Source of the DNA: Dimargaris cristalligena
Taxonomy: Eukaryota > Kickxellomycota > Dimargaritomycetes > Dimargaritales > Dimargaritaceae
Direction: 5' to 3'
NCBI GenBank assembly: GCA_027576995.1
Contig: JANBQC010000228.1
Coordinates: forward strand, 1-40,801
DNA length: 40,801 nt
The notes below the pieces were generated by a model. That model did no database searches. It was not told the origin of the DNA and saw only the letters and a program-made list of their open reading frames with translations. How positions within the stretch are numbered: the first letter of the stretch is position 1; each line of letters starts with the position of its first letter. Positions 22,741-32,590 of this stretch are shown one piece after another. Made by a program: the position numbers and the translations under genes.

Positions 22741-23055
22741 CGGCCCTCACTCCGCCGATGACCCCCCAGTGCATTAAATCCATCGATGGGCGTGTCAGGG
22801 ATCAGTAACAGGTGCTATTTAGAATGCCGGTGCTTATTTAGGCGGCCCACGTCAGACCTCTCACGCCCCCTACTGGGCAGTGCATAACTAACCAGTCAAA
22901 GTAGCCTTATTTTTCCCCCTATCATGCTACTACAAAGGCCCGGACTAGGACGGCTTAAGGGGGCGGCAATATCCGACGGCCATATATCTAGAACTACTCA
23001 TGGCCGGGCCAACCATTTCTCATATGTTTTCTCGCCTTTATATTTCTCATCCGTT
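22741..23055 (+). repeat. P450 upstream region, near-identical to that of P450-B
   Basis: This 315-bp block matches 26274-26588 at a constant offset of 3533 with no indel. I see two differences: GATGGG versus GACGGG, and GGCCCAC versus GGTCCAC. The C unit (about 30110-30410) has a clearly more diverged version. Being noncoding and almost identical, it points to a very recent duplication or conversion between A and B. Confidence 0.8.
23036..23045 (+). promoter_or_regulatory. TATA-like element of P450-A
   Basis: CTTTATATTT lies about 95 bases before the start codon. It is conserved in P450-B (26570-26579) and as CCTATATACT at 30396-30405 in P450-C. Confidence 0.4.
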
Positions 23056-23134
23056 TAGCCTTGACTTGCAAGCAATTCCTCATTCTCGTACAACCCCTTG
23101 CCTCTCACCACCCCGTAGCCCCGACTTGTCCCGC

Positions 23135-25207
23135 ATGACTTCATTGGCGAAGGGACTTCACGCTGCTCTAGGGCAGCTCCGCTCAAACGCCCTGTTTCAG
23201 GACCCCTGGGCCGTTGCTGGTCAAGCTCTTTTGGCACTCGGTGCCATATATCTAACAACGGTGAGTATACCCTACGCCCCACTACCCTCGGCTTGAGTAG
23301 CATGTCTATCAATTGATGCGTATGGTTAAAGTAATCTGGTAAAGCGGTCGCCTCAATTCCAGCGGTTGAGCTAGTTCAATTGATTTTAACTACAATGTGT
23401 ATATGTTCACAATGAATTCGTACTTGTAGCTGGTGTACGAGTGCGTCTTTCTACCTACGGCTAAGCTACCTGGCCCGTGGTACACTGGGTTAGGGCCCTT
23501 TGATTTCATCTATCGTATGGTAAGCGGCCAGAGCTTCGAGATTCTGCACCGTCGCCACCTCAAATACGGCCCCATCATGCGCGTTGGTAAGTTTTGAATA
23601 AACAACACCATCGTGGAGTGGTTCATTGGCCTGGGAGAAACCAGCACGGCAATAGTAAAGGTTCTAGCCATTACCTCTAACTTCGATCATTATGCAAATA
23701 ATCATTTTTCATCGGTCCATCACATGAGTAGGGCCTCGAGACGTGAGTATCAGTGACTGTCAGGTTGTCAAAGACCTCTTAAGTAGCCACAAGTACTATA
23801 AGCCGGAGCAGGTTTACAAGGCTATTTTTGAGCCCTTTGAGCCTACCGTCTTTTCCACTAGCGACCCCATCTTCCACCGCAAGCGCAAAGGGATTCTGGG
23901 CCCTGTGTTTACATGGGCGAGTTTACATCGAATGGAGGGTGCCATTCTCGATTCTGGGGTCCGGCCCCTTATTAAGAAACTTCGCCAAATATGTCAAGAA
24001 CAAACACCTGAAGTCAACCTGTTTAAGGAATTTTTTGGTGTGGCCTATGTAAGTCCTTCTCCCCCGGCTCAATTTATCATGTACTCCATTAGCTAAGGGT
24101 CATCCAATTGAATGTTGCAGGATATAGTGGCATACGTATAAAGCCAGTCTGCCCCGCTTCTTACATCAATATTACTCCCCCACCTTACCCACTTTCACAC
24201 TTGATTACACCCAACTGCAGGATGTCATGGGGTATCTCGTTTTTGGTCAGACCTTCGGTGCCGTTGAACAAGACGATATGACGGTCGCCAACTGGCTGTT
24301 CGATTATTTCATTTATGCCACCATGATCCGTGTCTTCCCGATACTCGAAGGCCGATTTGAGAACTTAATTCCGCAAGTTAAACGGGGCGAAATTGCCAAG
24401 AAATGCATGAGTCGGCTGGCCATGGATGCCATTGCTCGTCGCCGGGCCCTGCTAGCCACCGCCGAACGTGATGGGGATCTCGAAACGGTCCCCAATGACA
24501 TTCTTCAGCTAATGATTGAGGCCGCCGACCCCAACTCCGGAGAGAAGCTGAGTGACATTGACCTAGTCAGTGAAACATTAGTTCAATTAGTGGCTGGTTC
24601 AAATACCACCGCGCATGCCCTAACGTGGGTCATATATGGACTGCTAACCCATCCAGAATGCTATCGTCGCTTGGAGGCTGAAGTACTGGACGTGTTTCCA
24701 TTAATTCCATCGCAGGACGTAAACCCTGATTCGGAAGTGGATCTCATTAGTCATGATGATGTCAAAAATCGTCTACCTTATCTGGAGGCTGTCATCCAAG
24801 AAGCCTTGCGTTTCTATCCACCGGCGGCCACTGCCATCCCCCGTATCATTCCTCCAGAGGGCTTGACTATCGGCTCATATTTTATCCCCGGTGGGTACCA
24901 GCTGACTGTCCCCATGTACGCTATCAATCACTCACCACTCGCATTTGATAGAGCTGATGAGTTTATTCCTGAACGCTGGTTGGAGGTGGCGGATATGAAT
25001 ACACTTAAGCAGTCCACCCTTACGTTTCTCTCCGGACCCCGAGGCTGTTTAGGGCGCAACTTGGCGATGATGGAACTTCGACTGGTCATTGCCAACCTTA
25101 TTCGGCACTTTCACTGCGAGCTTAGCAATCCCAATATAATCTTGTTTGAATATATTTCCCTGCGGCTGAAAAACCGTGAACTAATGGTGAAACTCACGGC
25201 CCGCTGA
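23135..25207 (+). CDS. Cytochrome P450 (P450-A), first of tandem array
   Basis: Exons 23135-23260, 23430-23586, 23732-24048 and 24221-25207 join to 1587 nt (528 aa). The frame is open back to an ATG at 23000. The start at 23135 (MTSLAKGLHAALGQL) is preferred because it is the only one shared with P450-C. An anchor helix (WAVAGQALLALGAIYLTT) spans exons 1-2, followed by KLPGPWYTGLGPFDF and LHRRHLKYGPIMRVG. Exon 3 has HRKRKGILGPVFTW (C-helix). K-helix ExxR is E394-R397, PERW at about 450, and heme loop FLSGPRGCLGRN has Cys476. The I-helix reads AGSNTT: Asn328 replaces the Asp/Glu that normally pairs with Thr in proton delivery. Everything else looks intact, so the enzyme may fold but have altered chemistry. 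Substrate unknown. Confidence 0.88.
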
Positions 25208-25584
25208 ATGGGAACATATCCCAAATTTCGGGGAAAAGGGTTTTACCATGCTTTTTTTATTGCCGAGCGTACACTCTTGTGTTTCTGTAAAGTACAGGTG
25301 GTGGAAAGTGTAGTTAATTATCTGTTTCCTTTGCCGGTTCCAGTTCCATAATCAGTGTATAGCCCAGATCCTTCGATTATGTTTCTTCATTTAATCCAGG
25401 AAAACTAGATAGTCATCAAATATTCTTCAACATTTTATAAGTTCTTTTGCAATATTCTCGTCTTTCATCATATGATGGTCACAAATCCGGCTACTGGACT
25501 ATACTACCGTTTATTATTGCTAAATTTCTCAACTATTTTATAAATAAATTTATAAAAAACGCAACGTCTCATCTTAGCTACAGT

Positions 25585-25752
25585 ATGCCCAATATCCCAG
25601 CGCAGGTTAAAGTCCAGCCTGGCGCTCCCGATGTCCCTGCGAGTAGCCCGAGTTTCCTGGCTTTTACCCCCAATGATGCAATGCGCGACCCAACAGGTCC
25701 ACTGGGCCTCAGTATGACAATGGCGATATTACCAACTGGTGTGAAAGTGTAA
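25585..25752 (+). CDS. Small DPTGP-motif ORF downstream of P450-A
   Basis: A 55-codon ATG frame with a Pro-rich middle and the core MRDPTGPLGL near its end. A related frame follows P450-B at 29459: QV...G...V..S.P...F...PN..M.DPTGP.GL..T.A.L..G.K. The spacing between QV and DPTGP differs by four codons, an in-frame change. Upstream in the same frame, without an ATG, is a hydrophobic stretch (LPFIIAKFLNYFINKFIKN) also present near B. No known family recognised. It may be a small secreted or membrane peptide, a relic exon, or just conserved duplicated DNA. Confidence 0.3.
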   Translation: MPNIPAQVKVQPGAPDVPASSPSFLAFTPNDAMRDPTGPLGLSMTMAILPTGVKV

Positions 25753-26273
25753 TTACGGTTTACCCACTCAAAATATACGAATTATTTTGGGCTTATAATC
25801 CAAAATCTCGTAAGGTTGTAAATTTACTGAGGCTTGGGGTTGGCCATCATTGATTACCGGAGATTACGAACTATAGCTTCTAGTAATTTTCAACCATTCC
25901 ACTTTATTTAAATTTTCCCTGATCGTAAACTGGGCCATTAAGAGGGGAGGCGGACATGACTATAGAATTCAGTTTCTAATTTATAGTTCCTAAACTGTTA
26001 GCGAGGCTAATATATTTTGCCAGAGAGTTATTACGCTACCTTGTAGGGATTGTCTTTAATAACGACCAAGGTGGCTTGGGTATCGGTGATTAACAGAATA
26101 ATAGGTTGAACATAAAAGTTGGGTATTCCCAGAGGCTCATACAACAATGTCGGGCCGGTTTCGGTGAACTGCCCCATATAGCATGGAATGGCTTTAGTTT
26201 AAGGATGTGTGAGTACAATGCTTTATTCTGCAGAGGATTTGGGCAAGTCACGGTATTCTTCAGTATTATCAGA
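25753..26273. other. Leader of P450 unit B
   Basis: Noncoding sequence homologous to the unit-A leader (22311-22740) and unit-C leader (29668 onward), but more diverged than either of those from the other. No gene seen. Confidence 0.45.
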
Positions 26274-26588
26274 CGGCCCTCACTCCGCCGATGACCCCCC
26301 AGTGCATTAAATCCATCGACGGGCGTGTCAGGGATCAGTAACAGGTGCTATTTAGAATGCCGGTGCTTATTTAGGCGGTCCACGTCAGACCTCTCACGCC
26401 CCCTACTGGGCAGTGCATAACTAACCAGTCAAAGTAGCCTTATTTTTCCCCCTATCATGCTACTACAAAGGCCCGGACTAGGACGGCTTAAGGGGGCGGC
26501 AATATCCGACGGCCATATATCTAGAACTACTCATGGCCGGGCCAACCATTTCTCATATGTTTTCTCGCCTTTATATTTCTCATCCGTT
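26274..26588 (+). repeat. P450 upstream region, near-identical to that of P450-A
   Basis: Second copy of the 315-bp block at 22741-23055, with two substitutions visible by eye. It includes the TATA-like CTTTATATTT at 26570-26579. Similarity to A drops immediately after CATCCGTTTA at 26588 and then resumes inside exon 1. Confidence 0.8.
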
Positions 26589-26667
26589 TAACCTTGACTT
26601 GCAGGCAATTCCATATACCCTAACAACTCCTTGCCTCTCACCACTCCGTAGCCTCGACTTGTCCCAC

Positions 26668-28750
26668 ATGACTTCATTGGCGAAGGGACTTCACGCTGCT
26701 CTAGGGCAGCTCCGCTCAAACGCCCTGTTTCAGGACCCCTGGGCCGTTGCTGGTCAAGCTCTTTTGGCACTCGGTGCCATATATCTAACAGCGGTAAGTA
26801 CACTCGACGCCCCACTACCCTGGGCTTGAGTAGCACGTCTATCAATTCATATTTAAGGGTAAAGTAGCCTGGTTAAGCTGCGACCTTGCTTATTGCGGTT
26901 TAGCTAGTTCAATTGATTTTAATTATTGTATGCGTATGTTCACAGTAAATTTGCACTTGTAGCTGGTGTACGAGTGCTTCTTTCTACCTACGGCCAGGCT
27001 ACCCGGTCCATGGTATGCTGGGCTTGGTCCGTTTGATTTTATTTACCGTATGGTAAGTGGCCAGAACTTCGAGATTTTGCACCGTCGTCACCTCAAATAC
27101 GGCCCGGTCATGCGCGTTGGTAAGTTTCGAATAAATGATGTTACTGCGGTGTGGTTTGTTGGCCCGGGGGAAACCAACCCAGCAATGGTAAATACACAAA
27201 CTATTACTTCTAACTTTGATAATTATGCAAATAACCATTTTTTATCTATCTTTTGCATGAGTAGGACCTCGAGACGTGAGCATCAGTGACTGCCAGGTTG
27301 TCAAAGACCTCTTAAGTAACCATAATTACGCTAAGCCAGTGCAGGTTTACAAGAATGTTTTTGAGCCTCTTGAGCCTACCATCCTTTCAACTAGCGACCC
27401 CATCTTCCACCGCAAGCGCAAGGGGATTCTAGCCCCTGTGTTTACATGGGCGAGTTTACATCGAATGGAAGGTACTATTCGGGATTCTGGGGTCCGGCCC
27501 CTTATCAAGAAACTTCGACAGATTTGCCATCAAAAGCAGGCACCTGGAATCAACCTTTACAAGGAGTTCGTTGGCATGGCCTTTGTAAGTTTTTAGCATC
27601 TCTCTCGCATAGTTCAAGTTACCATGTACCCCGTTGGCTATGAGCGGTCCAATTGAATTCGGCAGGACTCAAAATTATTTTTATAGTCAGTCTACCCCGC
27701 TTCTTACGCCAACACTACCCCTCTACTTCGTCCACATTCATACTTGATTACACCTAATGACAGGATGTCATGGGGTATCTCGTTTTTGGTCAGACCTTCG
27801 GTGCCGTTGAGCAAGACGATATAACGATTGTCAAATGGCTGGGTGATTATTTCGTTTCTGCCACCATGATCCGCGCCCTCCCGATACTTAAAGGCCGACT
27901 TGGGAACTTAATTCCGCCAGTTAGACGGGGCAAGATGGCCATGGACAGCATGTGTCAGTTGGCCATAGATGCCATAACGCGACGCCAGGTCCTGTTAGCC
28001 ACCGCCAATTGTGATGGGGATTTCGATACAGTCCCCAATGACATTCTGCAGTTAATGATTGGGGCTACTGACCCCAACTCAGGGGAGAAGCTGAGTAACA
28101 TTGACCTGGCCAGTGAATCGCTGCTTCAGCTGATAGCTGGTTCAGATACTACCGGGTATGCCCTAACGTGGGTCATGTATGGATTGTTAACGCATCCGGA
28201 ATGTTATCGTCGCTTGGAGGCTGAGGTCCTAGATGCTTTTCCATTAATCCCATCGCAGGACGTAAACCCTGATTCGGAAGTGGATCTCATTAGTCATGAT
28301 GATGTCAAGAATCGTCTACCTTATCTGGAGGCTGTCATCCAAGAAGCCTTGCGTTTCTATCCACCGGCAGTTACCTCCGTCCCTCGCATTATTCCTCCAG
28401 AGGGCTTGACAATCGGCTCCTATTTTATCCCCGGTGGATACTTGTTGTCGGCCCCCATGTACGCTATCAATCATTCACCGCTCGCTTTTGATAGAGCTGA
28501 TGAGTTTATTCCTGAACGCTGGTTGGAGGTGGCAGATATGAATACACTTAAGCAGTCCACCCTTACGTTTCTGTCCGGACCCCGAACTTGTTTAGGGCGC
28601 AACTTGGCGATGATGGAACTTCGACTGGTCATGGCCAACCTTATTCGGCACTTCCACTGCGAGTTGAGCAATCGCAATGTAATCCCGTTTGAATATGTCA
28701 CTCTGCGGCCGAAGAACCGTGAACTAATGGTGAAACTCACGGCCCGCTGA
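26668..28750 (+). CDS. Cytochrome P450 (P450-B), second of tandem array
   Basis: Exons 26668-26793, 26963-27119, 27265-27584 and 27764-28750 join to 1590 nt (529 aa), with intron positions and phases (0, 1, 0) identical to A and C. It shows the anchor helix, LPGPWYAGLGPFDF, HRKRKGILAPVFTW, the I-helix AGSDTT with the normal Asp329, ExxR (QEALRFYPP), FIPERW and heme loop FLSGPRTCLGRN with Cys477. Thr476 sits in the variable position before the cysteine, where A and C have Gly; this still fits FxxGxRxCxG. It is predicted to be an active ER-anchored monooxygenase with unknown substrate. The 3' flank (to about 28860) is nearly identical to that of A, so the duplication unit extends past the gene. 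AATAAA at 28902-28907 is a candidate poly(A) signal. Confidence 0.9.
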
Positions 28751-29458
28751 ATGGGAACATATCCCATATTTCGGGGAAAGGGGTTTTACCATGCTTTTTT
28801 CATTGCCGAGCGTACACTCTTGTGGTTCTGTATAGTGCAGGTAGTGGAAAGTGTAGTAAATTTTATATTGCCTTTACCGGTTCCAGTTCCATTATCAACT
28901 TAATAAACTTCACCTTCTGCCACTTCCTTCATGTAATCCTGTGAAACCAAATACTCTTAATAATTTTTTTAGTTCCTTTAAAATATTCTAGTCTTTCATC
29001 TGAAGATGGCAAATATCCCGGTCGCTAGACCATGCCATAAACATGGTTACCAATGATTATATCACCGCCTACTAGATTATTTGGTAATTTTATTTATATT
29101 TCGTTCTTAGATCTGATTATTATCCGCTGACTTAGATATATCAGGATTCGATTCCTACAAACAAGTTTTGTCGCCACTAACGATTGCTCTAAAGCCAACA
29201 GAGTGACTATTCCTTATTTACTCACTGTCACAGCTACTCCTTTTTCGAGGATATTAAAAATGTGAGTTCCGGTCAAGTTGAAAGATGAATATTTCGATCA
29301 TATAGTTCGAGTTTCACATAGTTTGCTCTTATACCCCAACTTAGCGAATTCTACAACCATCGCAAATCCTTCTGCATCAATTTCCCTAATATATATACTA
29401 TTGTTTATTCTCACTATATCACACAACTTAGTTATAAATAAATTTGTGAAAAACCATA

Positions 29459-29875
29459 ATGTCATACCCCAGCAATAATATCACCTATACCCCGCCGCAA
29501 GTCTCAGCCCGGTCTGGCACTTCCGAGGTCTCTACGAGTGGCCCGAACCTCCCACTGACTTTCCCGGTCCTTTTCCCCAATGCTGTAATGCCCGACCCAA
29601 CAGGTCCACCAGGCCTCGGCACGACAATAGCAACATTAACAATGGGTATGAAAGCACAAATACAGCTTATCCACTCAAAATATACCAATTATTTCGGGCT
29701 AATAATATGTAGTCTAGTTATATCGCATATTTACTGTGGCCTGGGATTGACCATCACTTCCAGTTATGTTCGCGGTTTTCACGCCATTGAAACCCACCCT
29801 GGTCGTAAGCCCTATCACAAAGCGTTGGGAAGCAGGTGTGGCTGTAGAATTCGTTTCCTATTTTCTAGTTCCTAG
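29459..29875 (+). CDS. Small DPTGP-motif ORF downstream of P450-B
   Basis: A 138-codon ATG frame. Its first ~65 residues resemble the small ORF after P450-A, with the shared core MPDPTGPPGL and closely matching codons. The A-copy stop is not conserved here, so this frame reads on into the leader of unit C (about 29668 onward), which is noncoding in the other units. The extension is therefore unlikely to be real protein. The upstream hydrophobic stretch (LLFILTISHNLVINKFVKN) is present but in another frame. I regard this as a decaying copy of an unknown small gene or conserved duplicated DNA. Confidence 0.25.
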   Translation: MSYPSNNITYTPPQVSARSGTSEVSTSGPNLPLTFPVLFPNAVMPDPTGPPGLGTTIATLTMGMKAQIQLIHSKYTNYFGLIICSLVISHIYCGLGLTITSSYVRGFHAIETHPGRKPYHKALGSRCGCRIRFLFSSS

Positions 29876-30395
29876 ACCATTAGAGGTCAGTAGATTTTTC
29901 TAGAGGGCTAGTACGCTACCTGATTGGGGTTGTCTGTAGTGACGACCAAGGCTGCTTAAGAATTAAGATAACCCAGGAGCTCATATGACAATAGCGGCCT
30001 GGCTTGAGCGGGCTGCCCTATACAGCATGGGGAGGCCTTAGTTTAAGGATCTATGTGCCAATGCTTTATCCTGCGGAAGATTCGGGCAAGCCACGGTATT
30101 CTTCCGTATTTTCCGACGACCTCCACTCCACCGATGAGTGTATCAGGGAACAGTAACGGGGGCTTTTTAGAACGGCAGTGGTTGTTTAGGCGGTCCACAT
30201 CATACCTCTCACGCCCCCTACGGGGCAATGCATGAAGAGCTGCTCAAAATAGCCTTATTTCTTCCTCTATTATACTACTACAGAGGTCCGAGCTAGGGCG
30301 ACTTAAAGGGGTAATGATGCCCGTCTTGGCCATATATCTAGAACCACCCATGGCAGGGCGAGACTCTTCTCCCATGTTCTTTCGTCATTCTTCCG
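29876..30395. other. Leader and upstream region of P450-C
   Basis: Homologous to the A-unit leader (CTAGAGGGCTAGTACGCT; GGCTGCTTAAGAATTAAGAT) and more distantly to the 315-bp block shared by A and B, for example CTCACGCCCCCTAC. No gene seen. Confidence 0.5.
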
Positions 30396-30405
30396 CCTAT
30401 ATACT
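30396..30405 (+). promoter_or_regulatory. TATA-like element of P450-C
   Basis: CCTATATACT, about 95 bases before the start codon, at the position matching the TATA-like elements of A and B. Confidence 0.35.
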
Positions 30406-30495
30406 TCCCATTCGTTTAGCCTTGACTTGCAAGCAATTCCTCATTCTCGTACAACCCCTTGCCTCTCACCACCCCGTAGCCCCGACTTGTCCCGC

Positions 30496-32590
30496 ATGAC
30501 TTCATTGGCGAAGGGACTTCACGCTGCTCTAGGGCAGCTCCGCTCAACCGCCCTGTTTCAGGACCCCTGGGCAGTTGCTGTCCAAGTTCTATTGGCGCTC
30601 GGTATTGTCTATCTAACAACGGTGAGTATACCCTACGCCCCACTACCCTCGGCTTGAGTAGCATGTCTATCAATTGATGCGTATGGTTAAAGTAATCTGG
30701 TAAAGCGGTCGCCTCAATTCCAGCGGTTGAGCTAGTTCAATTGATTTTAACTACAATGTGTATATGTTCACAATGAATTCGTACTCGTAGCTGGTGTACG
30801 AGTGCGTCTTTCTACCTACGGCTAAGCTACCTGGCCCGTGGTACACTGGGTTAGGGCCCTTTGATTTCATCTATCGTATGGTAAGCGGCCAGAGCTTCGA
30901 GATTTTGCACCGTCGCCACCTCAAATACGGCCCCATCATGCGCATCGGTAAGTTTCGAATAAACAACACCATCGTGGAGTGGTTCATTGGCCTGGGAGAA
31001 ACCAGCACGGCAATAGTAAAGGTTCTAGCCATTACCTCTAACTTCGATCATTATGCAAATAATCATTTTTCATCGGTCCATCACATGAGTAGGGCCTCGA
31101 GGCGTGAGCATCAGTGATTGTCAGGTTGTCAAAGACCTCTTAAGTAACCACAAGTATCTTAAGCCGGTGCACGTTTACAAAGTTGTTTTTGAGCCCTTCG
31201 AGCCCACCACCTTTTCCACTAGCGATCCTGTCTTCCACCGCAAGCGCAAGGGGATTCTAGCCCCCGTGTTTACATGGGCGAGTTTACATCGAATGGAGGA
31301 TGCCATTCAAGATTCTGGGGTCCGGCCCCTGATTAAGAAACTTCGCCAAATGCGTCGCCAAGAGCTAGCACCTGAAATCAACCTGTACAAGGAGTTCGTT
31401 GGCGTGACCTTCGTAAGTTTTTAGCACTCTTCTCAACTAATTAAAGTTACCATGTACCCTATTGGTTAAGAGCTGTCCAGCCCAGTTTGTCAGGGTTCGA
31501 TGACACCTGGATAGAGCCAATTAACTCAGCTTCTTACACCGACGTTGCTCCCCTACTTTGTCCACATTCACACTTTATTAAACCCAAACAACAGGATGTC
31601 ATCGGGTATCTCGTTTTTGGTCAAACATTCGGTGCCGTTGAACAAGACGATATGACGGTCGTCAACTGGCTGGGCGATTATTTCATTTATGCCTCCATGA
31701 TCCGCGCCCTCCCGATACTCAAAGGCCGACTCGGCAACTTAATTCCGCCAGTCAGACGAGGCGAGATGGCCCTGAACAGCTTAACTCAGCTGGCCGTAGA
31801 GGCTATTGCTCGTCGCCGGGCCCTGTTAACCACTGCCGATCAGGATGGAGATCGCGATGCGGTTCCTAATGATATTCTGCAGCTAATGATTGAGGCCGCT
31901 GACTCTAACGCAGAGGAGAAGCTGAGCGACACTGATCTGGCCAGCGAATCGCTGCTTCAGCTGGTAGCTGGTTCAGATACTACCGGGTATGCCCTAACGT
32001 GGGTCATGTATGGATTGCTAACGCATCCGGAATGTTATCGTCGTTTGGAGGCTGAGGTCCTAGATGCTTTTCCATCAATCCCATCGCAGGACGTAAACCC
32101 TGATTCGGAAGTGGATCTCATTAGCTATGATGACATCAAGACTCGTCTACCTTATCTAGAGGCTGTCATCCAAGAAGCCTTGCGTTTCTATCCACCAGCG
32201 GCTACTGCCATCCCCCGCACCATTCCCCCAGAAGGCTTGACAATCGGCTCCTATTTTATCCCCGGTGGATACATATTGGCAGCCCCCATTTACGCCATTA
32301 ACCACTCACCGCTCGCTTTTGATAGAGCTGATGAGTTTATTCCTGAACGCTGGTTGGAGGTGGCAGATATGAATACACTTAAGCAGTCCACCCTTACATT
32401 TCTCTCCGGACCCCGAGGCTGTTTAGGGCGCAACTTGGCGTTGATGGAACTTCGTCTGATCATAGCAAATCTTATTCGACACTTCCACTGCGAATTCAGC
32501 AACCCCGCCAATCCCAATGTAGTCCCATTTGAATATATCACTCTGCGGCCGAAGAACCGTGAACTGATGGTGAAACTAACGGCCCGCTGA
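30496..32590 (+). CDS. Cytochrome P450 (P450-C), third of tandem array
   Basis: Exons 30496-30621, 30791-30947, 31093-31412 and 31595-32590 join to 1599 nt (532 aa). The start MTSLAKGLHAAL has no in-frame ATG upstream in this copy, which fixes the start for A and B as well. The motifs are complete: anchor helix (WAVAVQVLLALGIVYLTT), LPGPWYTGLGPFDF, HRKRKGILAPVFTW, I-helix AGSDTT, ExxR, FIPERW and heme loop FLSGPRGCLGRN. A three-residue insert (NPA) near the C-terminus distinguishes it. Introns 1 and 2 and exon 2 are almost identical to those of P450-A, whereas exon 3 and the 5' half of exon 4 differ. The 3' flank is diverged from A and B. AATAAA at 32750-32755 is a possible poly(A) signal. 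Substrate unknown. Confidence 0.9.

Noticed and set aside
23000..23134. Upstream in-frame ATG of P450-A (and the equivalent at 26533 in B) as true start
   Set aside because: P450-C has no matching ATG and the extra 45 residues are Ser/Pro/Arg-rich with no role before the membrane anchor; the TATA-like element at 23036 lies inside this stretch.
29140..29165. tRNA T-arm-like GGATTCGATTCCT
   Set aside because: No acceptor or anticodon stem can be paired around it; chance match.
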